A DNA stretch of 64,000 bases from the NCBI GenBank assembly GCA_964427175.1, contig CAYRTP010000002.1:8357-72356 (forward strand), read 5' to 3'. The notes beneath the pieces were generated by a model. It had not been told where the DNA came from. It was given only the letters and a program-made list of their open reading frames with translations, and ran no database searches. Positions 49,612 through 57,113 of this stretch are shown here, piece by piece. The stretch's first letter is position 1, and every line of letters begins with the position of its first letter. The translations under genes were made by a program, and so were the position numbers. The stretch comes from CAMEON01 sp964427175. Its GTDB lineage: Bacteria > Bacillota > Clostridia > Oscillospirales > CAG-272.

Positions 49612-50874
49612 TTAAGTCCTCTCCAGCATATTCAAAAAAGAATTTTTCCCATACACCGTATAGTCAAAGACCTTGGAGGCGTTGTCCAGGGGCAAATATT
49701 CTCCGTCTCGTGTTCCCCGCAAGCAAAGAGTGTAGGGGACGGGGTCGAGCAATAGAATCTGCGCGCCTTCACCCTTCGGAAAATCAAAATCATGGTTGGT
49801 GAACCAGGAGAGCGTAGGCATAGTCAAGGTGCGCATTCCCGCGGCTTGCGCCCCGCCTGCCCGCATCATACCGATGCCGCCGGCCATATTCCGAGCGATG
49901 CGGATATTGATGGTGTACATGAACTGGTAGACGTGATCTTCGCACAGAATTATGGCGAAACGGCGGCGGTGACAGTTGGCCACGGTCACCTGGTAGGTGG
50001 TGACGGATGGGTGCTTGCCGTCGGGATGAGGGTAGTCTGTGATGGTCAAATGAAAATCATTGGCAAAGCCGAACAGGGAACGGTAGGGATGACCGTGGAT
50101 CTCGTATGAAATTTCTTCCTTATCCCGTAAATGCGCCAACCGATGCAAAAACTTCCGTCTCTCCAGAATGCGGCGAATGCAGTGCAGAATCTCCAAGGCA
50201 ACCAGAATGCCCAAAAGAATCAAGAAGGGGATTTTCAGCAATGCGATGACTGCGTTGACGATCGAGCCGAAAATGGGGAAGAAAATGGTGATTCCGCTGT
50301 AAACCAGTGCCACAAGGGAGCCAAAGTAGATCAAGGCATAGATGATGCGTCCGATGAGCTTGTACTTTTTATCCTTGAAGCTACGGAGATTTTTCTGCAC
50401 GGCCCAGATACGGTTCAACCGTGTGATACGGAGGAGGGATGCGGCCGAGACAAACAGGAGGGCGCCGCCTGCTGCAAGCGCAACCTTCCCTGCTTCAGGC
50501 AGAGTGATATACTGCAACGGGGCAAACCCGGCAAGGGTCAGAATAGGGGAGGCTCCCAAAACCGTGAGGATGTATCCGGTCAAAAAACCAGGGTCGTGGA
50601 GCAGATTGGGGGTGTCGGCTGCTTGACAGAAACGGTTGAAGCTGTAGTCATCAATGTGGTCATAATACCACCACAGGGCAATAAATATGGCTATGTCTGT
50701 AAGCAGAGGGATGACGGCGAATTTTGCGTTTTTCTGTTCTACCCATTGAAAGAGCAGATTGTCCAACGCCATATTGGCAATGGTGTTCAGAAGAAATAAT
50801 TGTACAACGCAGAGAAGGGCTTTGAAGCCATGCCAAAGCACGTCCTTTTGTCGGGGGGAGATGCGTGGTTTCAT
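49612..50874 (-). CDS. Multi-pass membrane protein with C-terminal soluble domain
   Basis: 420 residues, with five or six hydrophobic segments in the first 250 (for example 'GFKALLCVVQLFLLNTIANMAL', 'FAVIPLLTDIAIFIALWWYY', 'FGSLVALVYSGITIFFPIFG') and a soluble C-terminal domain (about 260-420). That domain ('HPYRSLFGFANDFHLTITDYP', 'VYQFMYTINIR', 'GAQILLLDPVPYTLCL') is shared in outline with the smaller protein two genes downstream. A conserved pairing of this kind suggests a membrane sensor or assembly system, but no function can be named. Confidence 0.68.
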   Translation of the reverse strand: MKPRISPRQKDVLWHGFKALLCVVQLFLLNTIANMALDNLLFQWVEQKNAKFAVIPLLTDIAIFIALWWYYDHIDDYSFNRFCQAADTPNLLHDPGFLTGYILTVLGASPILTLAGFAPLQYITLPEAGKVALAAGGALLFVSAASLLRITRLNRIWAVQKNLRSFKDKKYKLIGRIIYALIYFGSLVALVYSGITIFFPIFGSIVNAVIALLKIPFLILLGILVALEILHCIRRILERRKFLHRLAHLRDKEEISYEIHGHPYRSLFGFANDFHLTITDYPHPDGKHPSVTTYQVTVANCHRRRFAIILCEDHVYQFMYTINIRIARNMAGGIGMMRAGGAQAAGMRTLTMPTLSWFTNHDFDFPKGEGAQILLLDPVPYTLCLRGTRDGEYLPLDNASKVFDYTVYGKNSFLNMLERT

Positions 50875-50913
50875 GACGGAGTCTCCTTTTTGAAGCGGAA
50901 TTTGGGAACGGCA

Positions 50914-52146
50914 TTACTTCTTAAACATGATCTTCTCACTATGGAACATCCGTGTCAGCACCAGGGCGAACACACCCGCGGTGACCAGGTTGGCCGCCAC
51001 CGTGACAACCACCTGCAGGGGCTCACAGCTCATGGAGAAGACTCCGCTGATGCATTGGACGCTGTTGTACACGGGAATGAGGAACAGAGCGAGGTTTCCG
51101 CCGCCGCCTCCGAACATCCCGCTGACACCAATGACCGTGACCACCAGCATGAGGGGGGATACCAGGCCCGAGGCCTCCTTGACAGACCCCGCCAGGGCCG
51201 ACAGGATGGCGATGAGGGAAACGAACACCAGCACCGTGGACAGGATCACGGCCAGGATCATGAGGTAGTCGGTGACCCCGTAGACCGTGGCATCCACCAT
51301 GCCCAGCTCCTCTCCGCCCATCAGCTTGGGCAGAGACAGGATGACACCCAGGAAGTTGCACATACCCGCCAGCAGGGAGATCACCGACAGGGCGGCGATC
51401 TTGCCGATGGCCAGCTCGCTTCGCTTCACGGGAGTGATCAGCAGGGTGGCGATGGTGCCCCGCTCCTTCTCGCCCGCGATGGATTCGGTGGTCATGGCCA
51501 TACAGCTGGAGAAGGTCAGCATCACCAGGAGCATGGGCATGAGCATGGAGAAGAGCATCCCCGTCAGGTCCTCCTCGGTGGCCACGTCAAAGACCGCGTC
51601 GGGGGAGATGTTCACGTCAAACCGATTGGCCATGGAGGACTCAAAGACGTTCAGAAGGCTGAGCACTGTGGAATACGCCGTCGAGGAATCGGGATCGGCG
51701 GAGTTGTAGTAGATCCTGACCTCGGGGGCGGGGAGGCCGCTTGCGGGATCGTAGGCCGCTACCTCCGCGTCAAAATCCTCGGGAAATACCAGGTACAGGT
51801 GGTAGGATCCGCTGTTGATGGCCTCGGTGATGGTCTCTTGATCGTGGACCTCGTCGCAATCGGGACAGCGGTAAAAGCTCATATTCAGCCCGCTGTTCAG
51901 GGCAATGGTCTGCACCGTCTCGGAGGAGTTGTGGGTGAGGATGCGGTACTCCACGTCCTCGCCGCCTCCCATCAGATTCTCCGACAGCACTCCGCCCATG
52001 AGGGAGTAGATGACGTAGATCAGGATACCGGGCAGAATGATGGTCATGAGCATCCGCCGATCCCCGAAGAAACGGCGGAGCTCCTTTTTCATGATGGTCA
52101 GTATGTTATTCTTGCGCTTGTTCTTTTGAACGGTCAAAACGGTCAT
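50914..52146 (-). CDS. natB: ABC-2 type permease, NatB-like
   Basis: 410 residues. The first helix (about 34-54, 'LMTIILPGILIYVIYSLMGG') is followed by a large extracellular domain (to about 200) and six further helices, with 'SIAGEKERGTIATLLITPVKRSELAIGKI', the typical cytoplasmic loop of NatB/ABC-2 permeases. Cys-x-x-Cys in the extracellular part ('YRCPDCDEV') is unusual. It pairs with the ATPase gene three bases upstream. In Bacillus NatAB exports sodium; here the substrate could also be a peptide or drug. Confidence 0.85.
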   Translation of the reverse strand: MTVLTVQKNKRKNNILTIMKKELRRFFGDRRMLMTIILPGILIYVIYSLMGGVLSENLMGGGEDVEYRILTHNSSETVQTIALNSGLNMSFYRCPDCDEVHDQETITEAINSGSYHLYLVFPEDFDAEVAAYDPASGLPAPEVRIYYNSADPDSSTAYSTVLSLLNVFESSMANRFDVNISPDAVFDVATEEDLTGMLFSMLMPMLLVMLTFSSCMAMTTESIAGEKERGTIATLLITPVKRSELAIGKIAALSVISLLAGMCNFLGVILSLPKLMGGEELGMVDATVYGVTDYLMILAVILSTVLVFVSLIAILSALAGSVKEASGLVSPLMLVVTVIGVSGMFGGGGGNLALFLIPVYNSVQCISGVFSMSCEPLQVVVTVAANLVTAGVFALVLTRMFHSEKIMFKK

Positions 52147-52149
52147 GGC

Positions 52150-52926
52150 TTATACCTCCTCGCCCGCCTGGGCCTTGTAGAGCTCAAAGAAGCGATCTTC
52201 CAGGGAGAGCTCCCCACAGACGGCTTCCAGGGAATCACAGGTGATCATGCGGCCGTCGATGATGATGCCCACACGGTCGCAGAGCTTCTCCACCAGGCTG
52301 AAAATATGGGTGGACAGGATGACGGTCTTCCCCCGCTCCCGAAGCTCCAACAGGAAATCCGTGACCACCTTGGCGGTCAGTACGTCCAGGCCGTTGGTGG
52401 GCTCGTCGAAAATGATGATGTCGGGATCGTGGACCACCGAGATGACCAGGGACACCTTCTGCTTCATGCCCGTGGACAGGTTGGCCACCTTGACCTCGGC
52501 AAAGCGGTCGATGCCGAACTTGCCGAAAAGCTCGGCTTTCCGCGCGGCGGATACCGCGGGCTCAACCCCGTGCAGGGAAGCGAAGAAGTCAAAGAGGTAG
52601 TTGGGGGTGAAGAAATCCTCCAGCTTGAGCTCGCCCGTGAGAAAGCCCACACGGCTCCGCACCGTGTCGGGGTCCCCCGTGATGCTGACCCCGTCCACAA
52701 AGGCATCCCCCTCGTCGGGACGGATCAGGGTAGCCAGCATCCGCAGGGTGGTGGTTTTTCCCGCTCCGTTCGGGCCTAACAAGCCGAAAATCTCTCCGCG
52801 GTTGGCGGTAAAGGACAGCCCGTCCACGGCGACCTTGACCTTTTGGTTGGTCTTTTCCAGCTGTTGCTGTTTTCGGGACAGGGTGAAGGTCTTACGCAGA
52901 CCCTCGGCGCGTAAAATGGTTTCCAT
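52150..52926 (-). CDS. natA: ABC transporter ATPase, NatA-like
   Basis: 258 residues; the ATG of METILRAEGLRKTF has AGGAGAATCGCT upstream, and the longer frame enters a repeat. Walker A 'GLLGPNGAGKTTTL' (about 50-63), Q-loop near 'GFLTGELKL', signature 'NLSTGMKQKVSL' (about 147), Walker B 'IIIFDEPTNGLD' (about 170), H-loop 'STHIF'. It powers the permease encoded three bases downstream. Confidence 0.92.
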   Translation of the reverse strand: METILRAEGLRKTFTLSRKQQQLEKTNQKVKVAVDGLSFTANRGEIFGLLGPNGAGKTTTLRMLATLIRPDEGDAFVDGVSITGDPDTVRSRVGFLTGELKLEDFFTPNYLFDFFASLHGVEPAVSAARKAELFGKFGIDRFAEVKVANLSTGMKQKVSLVISVVHDPDIIIFDEPTNGLDVLTAKVVTDFLLELRERGKTVILSTHIFSLVEKLCDRVGIIIDGRMITCDSLEAVCGELSLEDRFFELYKAQAGEEV

Positions 52927-52985
52927 AGCGATTCTCCTATTTTTATTTATCGTTTTATTTATTGGAAGCGTTCGATAAGCTGATT

Positions 52986-53061
52986 CTGTAGGGGCGGCCA
53001 TTGGCCGTCCGCGTACTCTCCCATATCTCGCATGGCGGACGAGCGATGCTCGCCCCTACAT
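52986..53061. repeat. MITE-like inverted repeat (TGTAGGGGCG ends)
   Basis: Outer arms TGTAGGGGCG and CGCCCCTACA are exact complements; inside are GGCCATTGGCC and GAGCGATGCTC palindromes and GTCCGC/GCGGAC arms. The plan is that of a short non-autonomous element. It lies between two genes and has no coding potential. Confidence 0.72.
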
Positions 53062-53085
53062 CAGCGAAACGGTTATCGAACATAT

Positions 53086-53715
53086 CTATTGAAAAAACGT
53101 TTCGTCATCCCGATCCAACACGATCAGGGAGCACCCGCAGCCGCGGCATTCGCCCTTGCCGTCATCGTCCATGTAACCGCAGACCACGCAGAAGGGGGTC
53201 TTACAGCCCAGGATCACGGGGTAGGGAAGCCCCCGGAATTTCACGATCCGATCCCCCACGCGGAGGGGGAAGGTCTCGGAGTCCCCGGGAAGTCGGACGG
53301 TGCGGGTCTGAACGGCTTCGTCATCCGAGCGGATGGTCATTTTGCAGTAGTTGACCTGATTGTAGCCGCGGGTAGAGGCGTATGGCCGTCCGCCTTTGCC
53401 GATGCCTCCGCCAATGCGGCTGAAGGTCTCCAGCCGTACCGAAAACTGGGTGGAGAGTACGGTTCCCACAAAGCTGGTGTCCCGCACCCACGCAGGACCG
53501 CCGAAGGCGAAGAAGGGGACCGTCAGCAGGGCGATACAGAGCAGGGAGGCCTGTAGCCACCCCACGTATTCCGCCGCGGTGGGGAGCAGGAACAGTGCCT
53601 CAACCAGCAGGATGGCGGCGGTGGTGCAGAGCCATTTGAGCAAGAAGCGGCGGTCGTTGGCCTTCACGATCTCCCGAAGATCGGGGTTTTCGAAGGGGAT
53701 CTTGGGGGTGTTCAT
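53086..53715 (-). CDS. Two-helix membrane protein with a Cys-rich tail
   Basis: 209 residues; the ATG of MNTPKIPFENPDL is preceded by GGAGGGGATCCGG. Two hydrophobic helices (about 28-45, 52-75) are followed by a soluble beta-type domain and a C-terminal Cys cluster 'CVVCGYMDDDGKGECRGCGC' that could bind zinc. It lies 17 bases downstream of the LURP-like gene, so the two form an operon. No function known. Confidence 0.68.
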   Translation of the reverse strand: MNTPKIPFENPDLREIVKANDRRFLLKWLCTTAAILLVEALFLLPTAAEYVGWLQASLLCIALLTVPFFAFGGPAWVRDTSFVGTVLSTQFSVRLETFSRIGGGIGKGGRPYASTRGYNQVNYCKMTIRSDDEAVQTRTVRLPGDSETFPLRVGDRIVKFRGLPYPVILGCKTPFCVVCGYMDDDGKGECRGCGCSLIVLDRDDETFFQ

Positions 53716-53732
53716 CTCCGGATCCCCTCCCC

Positions 53733-54206
53733 TCAATCATTGTCCTGCTCCATGGCGCAGTCGATGGCCAGGACCAGGGCGAGGGCTTGGATCTCGTCGG
53801 CGGGGTCGCGGATGTCCAGGGCGTAGCAGTCCCCCCAGGTGAACCATTCCTTGGCGATGGTGACGATGGGCTCCCCGCCGCGGTAGACGGTGTAATCGTG
53901 GGACCAGAACTCCCCTTCCACGTCCCAATCGGCCCCCTCCACGGTGTAGCGGGGGCGGAAGAAGGAGAACTCGCGGACCACCTCACCGACCAGCTGACCG
54001 TAGGCGTAGACCTCGTAGCGGGGCTTGAAGGTGAAGATCTGTTGCTCGATGTAGGCCACCTCCCGCCCGTCGGGGGTGCAGACGTGGAGCTTCTTGCCCC
54101 AGGAGAACAGCTCGCCCTCCACGTAGTAGCGGTCATTGCCCGCCTCGTCCTTGACCGTAAAGCGGTCGTTCCAGGTGAAGATCTTTTCTTCAATCAGCAA
54201 TTTCAT
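53733..54206 (-). CDS. LURP-one-related (LOR/YxjI) family protein
   Basis: 157 residues, starting MKLLIEEKIFTWNDRFTVKDEAGN. The repeated 'F..W/F..RY.V....G..V..V' beta-strand pattern ('YYVEGELFSWGKKLHV', 'IFTFKPRYEVYAYGQLVGEVVREFSFFRPRYTVEG') is that of the LOR family, a tubby-like 12-stranded barrel. Its bacterial role is unknown; a phospholipid-binding role has been proposed from the fold. It has a consensus promoter and heads a two-gene operon. Confidence 0.87.
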   Translation of the reverse strand: MKLLIEEKIFTWNDRFTVKDEAGNDRYYVEGELFSWGKKLHVCTPDGREVAYIEQQIFTFKPRYEVYAYGQLVGEVVREFSFFRPRYTVEGADWDVEGEFWSHDYTVYRGGEPIVTIAKEWFTWGDCYALDIRDPADEIQALALVLAIDCAMEQDND

Positions 54207-54251
54207 AGAATATAATCATCCTTTCCTAAAATATCTTGTTTAATTGTCTAC

Positions 54252-54280
54252 ATTATAACATACAATCGAATGATTGTCAA
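54252..54280 (-). promoter_or_regulatory. Sigma-A promoter for the LOR operon
   Basis: On the minus strand: TTGACA, 17-base spacer, TATAAT, 46 bases before the start. The rest of this 315-base gap is AT-rich with nothing recognised. Confidence 0.88.
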
Positions 54281-54521
54281 TAGGTTTTCAAGGAATATGT
54301 TAAAAAATCTACAATTTTCTTGCCTGAATGTAAACCAAGCGACTATTTAAATGCCTGAATGGGAAAAAAGAGATCGGGAAAAGAGATTTTACGTTGTTCG
54401 GTAGACAATTATAACTCTTAAAATCTAAGAAGTCAATATGATTTTTCAAAATTTTCCGAATTTTTAAGAAATTTGTGCAATATATCTTACAATATAAGAA
54501 AAAAGATGCGAGGTATTGTAC

Positions 54522-54857
54522 ATGGATCAAATTCCGAATCTTAGTCAAATACTGAAAAACACCCGCGAGGATCTTGATCTCACGCAACTGAAGGTAATGG
54601 AACTGACGGGAATTAACCATAAAACCTTGTCGGGCTATGAAAACGGTGTGGCTGAGCCTGATTTGCAGGCACTGGCGACCTTGTGTCGCCTGTATAAGCT
54701 CTCCATGGATGTGGTCCTTGGCCTCAAGCCTACTCCGGATGCGCTACTGTTAAGCCGCCGAGAAAAGGATTTGGTTGAGCTATACCGGCGGCTTCCCTCG
54801 GATAGCCAGCGTGCCTTGGTGACTCTTTTAAGTGGCCTGATTGAGCGGAACTCATAA
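54522..54857 (+). CDS. Small XRE family transcriptional regulator
   Basis: 111 residues from the ATG of MDQIPNLSQILKNTRE. A Cro/CI helix-turn-helix covers about residues 8-65 ('LTQLKVMELTGINHKTLSGYENGVAEPDLQALATLCRLYKLSMDVVLG'). The C-terminal helix 'REKDLVELYRRLPSDSQRALVTLLSGL' is common in Clostridia phage-type or housekeeping regulators. The gene lies in an AT-rich stretch and is immediately upstream of the candidate antitoxin RNA, but no link is shown. Targets unknown. Confidence 0.85.
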   Translation: MDQIPNLSQILKNTREDLDLTQLKVMELTGINHKTLSGYENGVAEPDLQALATLCRLYKLSMDVVLGLKPTPDALLLSRREKDLVELYRRLPSDSQRALVTLLSGLIERNS

Positions 54858-54908
54858 GCATATGTAAATAAAAAATCCGCCCGAGGGCGGAAAAAATGCG
54901 AAAAGGTG

Positions 54909-54937
54909 TTGACAAAACCGCGTCGGCGGTGTATCAT
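54909..54937 (+). promoter_or_regulatory. Promoter of antisense RNA copy A
   Basis: TTGACA, 17-base spacer, TATCAT. No gene start follows before a terminator hairpin, so the product should be a small RNA. Confidence 0.78.
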
Positions 54938-54943
54938 AAAAAC

Positions 54944-55030
54944 GTAGGGGCTGCCGGTGACGGTTGCTTCCTCGTAATACGATTAAGATAACCGTTTTGT
55001 TTGGAAGACTGGGCGGTTATCTTTTTTTAC
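54944..55030 (+). ncRNA. Candidate antisense antitoxin RNA, copy A
   Basis: Predicted RNA of about 87 bases from the promoter to a hairpin (GATAACCG/CGGTTATC) with a seven-T run. Its 5' segment GTAGGGGCTGCCGGTGACGG and its terminal hairpin match copy B at 36.3 kb. Its 3' end overlaps the 3' end of a tiny hydrophobic reading frame on the other strand, so the two transcripts would share the terminator hairpin, as in Fst/RNAII or TxpA/RatA loci. Confidence 0.6.
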
Positions 55031-55091
55031 TGTTCAAGTAAGACATGATGACGAATGCCAATGTAACAAGGTCGATCAAGAGATAGATCAA
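55017..55091 (-). CDS. Candidate small hydrophobic toxin peptide
   Basis: Twenty-four residues from a TTG with AAAGG five bases upstream: a hydrophobic stretch IYLLIDLVTLAFVIMSYL followed by NSKKR. The layout (one membrane helix, short basic tail, stop codon inside the terminator stem) is that of Fst/TxpA-like 'holin-like' type I toxins. There is no ATG start, and no clear promoter on this strand, so it could be a decayed copy. Too short for statistical support. Confidence 0.42.
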   Translation of the reverse strand: MIYLLIDLVTLAFVIMSYLNSKKR

Positions 55092-55141
55092 TTCGCCTTT
55101 TCCACTCCGAAAAATTTTTTCAAAAAAATTTGAAAAACCCC

Positions 55142-55170
55142 TTGACAAATCCGCCGACATGATGTATAAT
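55142..55170 (+). promoter_or_regulatory. Sigma-A promoter of the Rrf2-rubrerythrin operon
   Basis: TTGACA, 17-base spacer, TATAAT, 42 bases before the Rrf2 gene start. Confidence 0.9.
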
Positions 55171-55212
55171 TAAATCACACCAAAACAGTGTCATTTGAGG
55201 AGGCAACCAAAG

Positions 55213-55665
55213 ATGAAGATCACACAGGAAGCGGATTACGCCCTGCGTATGATGTGCCTTCTGGCGAAGCAGTCCGCCGCGGGAGTTCCCACCGTGGGCG
55301 CGTCGGTTTTAGCCGAGGGGGTGGCCGTCCCCAGCCGATTCGGGCTGAAGATCCTCCACAAGCTCTCCCAGTCGGGCCTGGTCAAGACCAGCCGAGGGGC
55401 GACAGGTGGTTACAGCCTGAACTCCGACCCCGCAACCATAACGGTGCGGCAGGTCATTGAGGCCATCGACGGACCCATCGAGATCAATCGATGCCTGTCC
55501 AAGACCCACATCTGTCTCAATAATCCCAACAAGGACTGCTGTCGCTTGCACCACGTCTTCGAGGAGCTCAATCGGATGCTCACCGAACGGCTGGACCGCC
55601 TGACCGTGTCCATGGTGGTGGATGAAGGGATCGGAATGGGTGACCTCATACGCACGATCGTCTAA
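55213..55665 (+). CDS. Rrf2 family iron-sulfur regulator
   Basis: 150 residues; the ATG of MKITQEADYALRMM follows GAGGAGG by nine bases. The winged helix of Rrf2 (about 1-75: 'RFGLKILHKLSQSGLVKTSRGATGGYSL') and 'ITVRQVIEAIDGPIEINRCL' are clear. Cys residues in 'RCLSKTHICLNNPNKDCCRLHHVF' match the IscR-type cluster-binding loop, so it likely holds an Fe-S cluster and senses oxygen, nitric oxide or iron state. The next genes, 80 bases on, encode reverse rubrerythrin and rubredoxin, the probable targets. It may also control its own promoter. Confidence 0.92.
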   Translation: MKITQEADYALRMMCLLAKQSAAGVPTVGASVLAEGVAVPSRFGLKILHKLSQSGLVKTSRGATGGYSLNSDPATITVRQVIEAIDGPIEINRCLSKTHICLNNPNKDCCRLHHVFEELNRMLTERLDRLTVSMVVDEGIGMGDLIRTIV

Positions 55666-55745
55666 AGCCCGCCGAGAAAGGCGGCATTATACGAGCCAAA
55701 GGCTCAAAATCAAATTTTAAATTCAAATTTCAGGAGGAATTTACC

Positions 55746-56294
55746 ATGAAAAAGTTCAGATGCAAGGTTTGCGGCGAGATCATTGAGAGCGAGAACTACC
55801 CCGAGCAGTGCCCCAGATGCAAGGTCAAGGGCGACGACAAGTTTGAGGAGGTCAAGGAAGGCAACCTGACTTGGGCCGCTGAGCACATCGTCGGTGTAGC
55901 TAAGGACGCTCCCGAGCACATCAAGGAGGGCCTGCGCGCCAACTTCGAGGGCGAGTGCTCCGAGGTCGGTATGTACCTGGCTATGGCCCGCGTGGCTGCC
56001 CGCGAGGGTTATCCCGAGATCGGCCTGTACTGGGAGAAGGCCGCTTACGAGGAGGCCGAGCACGCCGCTAAGTTTGCGGAGCTGCTGGGCGAGTGCCTGA
56101 CCGACTCCACCAAGAAGAACCTGGAGATGCGTGTTGAGGCCGAGAACGGTGCTACCGCCGGTAAGTTCGAGCTGGCTAAGGCCGCTAAGGAGCTGAACCT
56201 GGACGCTATCCATGACACCGTCCACGAGATGGCCCGCGACGAGGCCCGCCACGGCAAGGCTTTCGCAGGTCTGCTGGCAAGATATTTCGGTTAA
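55746..56294 (+). CDS. Reverse rubrerythrin (rubredoxin domain first)
   Basis: 182 residues; ATG after TCAGGAGGAATTTACC. An N-terminal rubredoxin-like FeS4 domain (Cys6, Cys9, Cys22, Cys25 in 'CKVCG' and 'CPRCK') precedes the four-helix diiron domain (about 45-180), with 'GECSEVGMYLAMARVA', 'EEAEHAAKFAELLG' and 'MARDEARHGKAF' as metal ligands. The domain order is the reverse of classical rubrerythrin and is that of the Clostridium acetobutylicum NADH-peroxidase type, which reduces hydrogen peroxide and oxygen with rubredoxin as donor. Part of an oxygen-defence set with the upstream Rrf2 regulator and downstream rubredoxin. Confidence 0.93.
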   Translation: MKKFRCKVCGEIIESENYPEQCPRCKVKGDDKFEEVKEGNLTWAAEHIVGVAKDAPEHIKEGLRANFEGECSEVGMYLAMARVAAREGYPEIGLYWEKAAYEEAEHAAKFAELLGECLTDSTKKNLEMRVEAENGATAGKFELAKAAKELNLDAIHDTVHEMARDEARHGKAFAGLLARYFG

Positions 56295-56301
56295 TCAAGG
56301 A

Positions 56302-56377
56302 GAGCGCCAAGGGCTCTGCCCTTGGGACCCGCCAAGAACCTTTTGCAAAAAGGTTCTTGGATCTACAAAAACTTTCA
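56302..56377 (+). repeat. Dispersed structured hairpin element, copy 4 (3' of rubrerythrin)
   Basis: CCAAGGGCTCTGCCCTTGG, then GACCCGC, stem CCAAGAACCTTTT/AAAAGGTTCTTGG, then TACAAAAACTTTC. It directly follows the rubrerythrin stop codon in the sense direction. The remaining 150 bases to rubredoxin show nothing recognised. Confidence 0.78.
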
Positions 56378-56522
56378 ATATATGATCGTAGGGCGGGGGC
56401 GGTTTTCGCAGAAAACGGATCCCGCCGCACGATCCACACGGAGGAGCCGAGATGGCCTTGATCGGCGGTGCAGCTCCGCTGTCCTCCTCAATAAATTATG
56501 GATCTTGAAAGGAGATATGATT

Positions 56523-56678
56523 ATGAAATACGTTTGCCCCTGTGGCTATGAGTACGACCCTGCAGTAGGTGATCCCGACAACGGCATCGAGCCCGGCACC
56601 GCCTGGGAGGACCTGCCCGAGGATTTCGCCTGCCCCGTTTGCGGGTTGGACAAGGATGCTTTTGAGAAGGAAGAGTAA
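56523..56678 (+). CDS. Rubredoxin with a C-x-C first cysteine pair
   Basis: 51 residues; ATG eight bases after GAAAGGAG (an ATG two codons earlier is too close). One-electron carrier, likely donor to the reverse rubrerythrin encoded upstream. The second ligand pair is normal ('CPVCG' at about 39-42), as are 'GYEYDPAVGDPDNGIEPGT' and 'WEDLPEDF'. The first pair is 'VCPCGYEYD', with one residue between the cysteines instead of the usual two. Similar 'CPCGY' rubredoxins may exist in other Firmicutes; the DNA leaves no ambiguity here. Confidence 0.93.
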   Translation: MKYVCPCGYEYDPAVGDPDNGIEPGTAWEDLPEDFACPVCGLDKDAFEKEE

Positions 56679-56716
56679 TTCCTCTCGGAGCGCGATGGAA
56701 TGAATATAACAAAGAT

Positions 56717-56744
56717 GGGAGCCCCGATTGTGGGGCTCCCTTTT
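56717..56744. terminator. Bidirectional terminator between convergent genes
   Basis: GGGAGCCCC and GGGGCTCCC with TTTT, between rubredoxin and the minus-strand zinc-ribbon gene. It ends both. Confidence 0.88.
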
Positions 56745-56756
56745 GTGGTGGCTATT

Positions 56757-56992
56757 TTATCGCAAAACCTTTTTCCGCTTCTTGGCCTCCGCGATGGCCC
56801 AGGGGTCATCGTATATGTAGGCGGGGCAGGCGTGATGGGGGTTATAGCAAACGGGGCGGGCGTATCGTCGCCCGGACAGCAGTAGTCCACACAGGTGTGA
56901 CAGCGTTCCGCCGGTTCATAGCCGCAGTGGACGCAAAAACGGGCTCTTGTGGAGACGATTTTTTTGCATTCGGTGCATCTTTTTAGTGACAT
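56757..56992 (-). pseudogene. Small zinc-ribbon protein, frameshifted
   Basis: The ATG frame reads MSLKRCTECKKIVSTRARFC, continues with Cys pairs 'CVHC' and 'CHTC' to '..VDYCCPG', then turns into low-complexity Pro/Thr sequence that would run through the terminator and across rubredoxin. A different frame, starting at the same point near 56,872, reads 'RRYARPVCYNPHHACPAYIYDDPWAIAEAKKRKKVLR' and stops just before the terminator. Joining the two gives a sensible protein of about 78 residues. One base seems missing in the CCGGGC run, either an error or a real mutation. Likely a zinc-binding small protein of unknown role. Confidence 0.65.
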
Positions 56993-57022
56993 GATGAGTT
57001 CGCATCCTTTTCAATGGCATAT

Positions 57023-57093
57023 CTAATGTACACATTATATCATGTATAAGTCTATTTGTCAAGAACCATTCTGATATATAATTTATACATTAG
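57023..57093. promoter_or_regulatory. Divergent promoter with inverted-repeat operators
   Basis: Between the zinc-ribbon gene (minus) and the small XRE gene (plus). A consensus minus promoter (TTGACA, 17, TATAAT) covers 57,034-57,062. CTAATGTACACATTATAT on the left is mirrored by ATATATAATTTATACATTAG on the right. The left copy overlaps the minus -10 box and the right overlaps a plus-strand TATAAT, as expected for sites bound by the XRE regulator. Confidence 0.6.
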
Positions 57094-57113
57094 ATAATGC
57101 GGGGGTGTACAGA

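Noticed and set aside
50800..52779. A 659-codon plus-strand frame
   Set aside because: Antisense to the NatAB genes and their neighbour; rich in His, Gln and Gly with no motif, and the opposite strand has catalytic signatures.
56546..56992. The full 148-codon minus-strand frame across rubredoxin
   Set aside because: It passes through a terminator hairpin and then lies antisense to rubredoxin; the shifted frame that stops before the terminator is more sensible.
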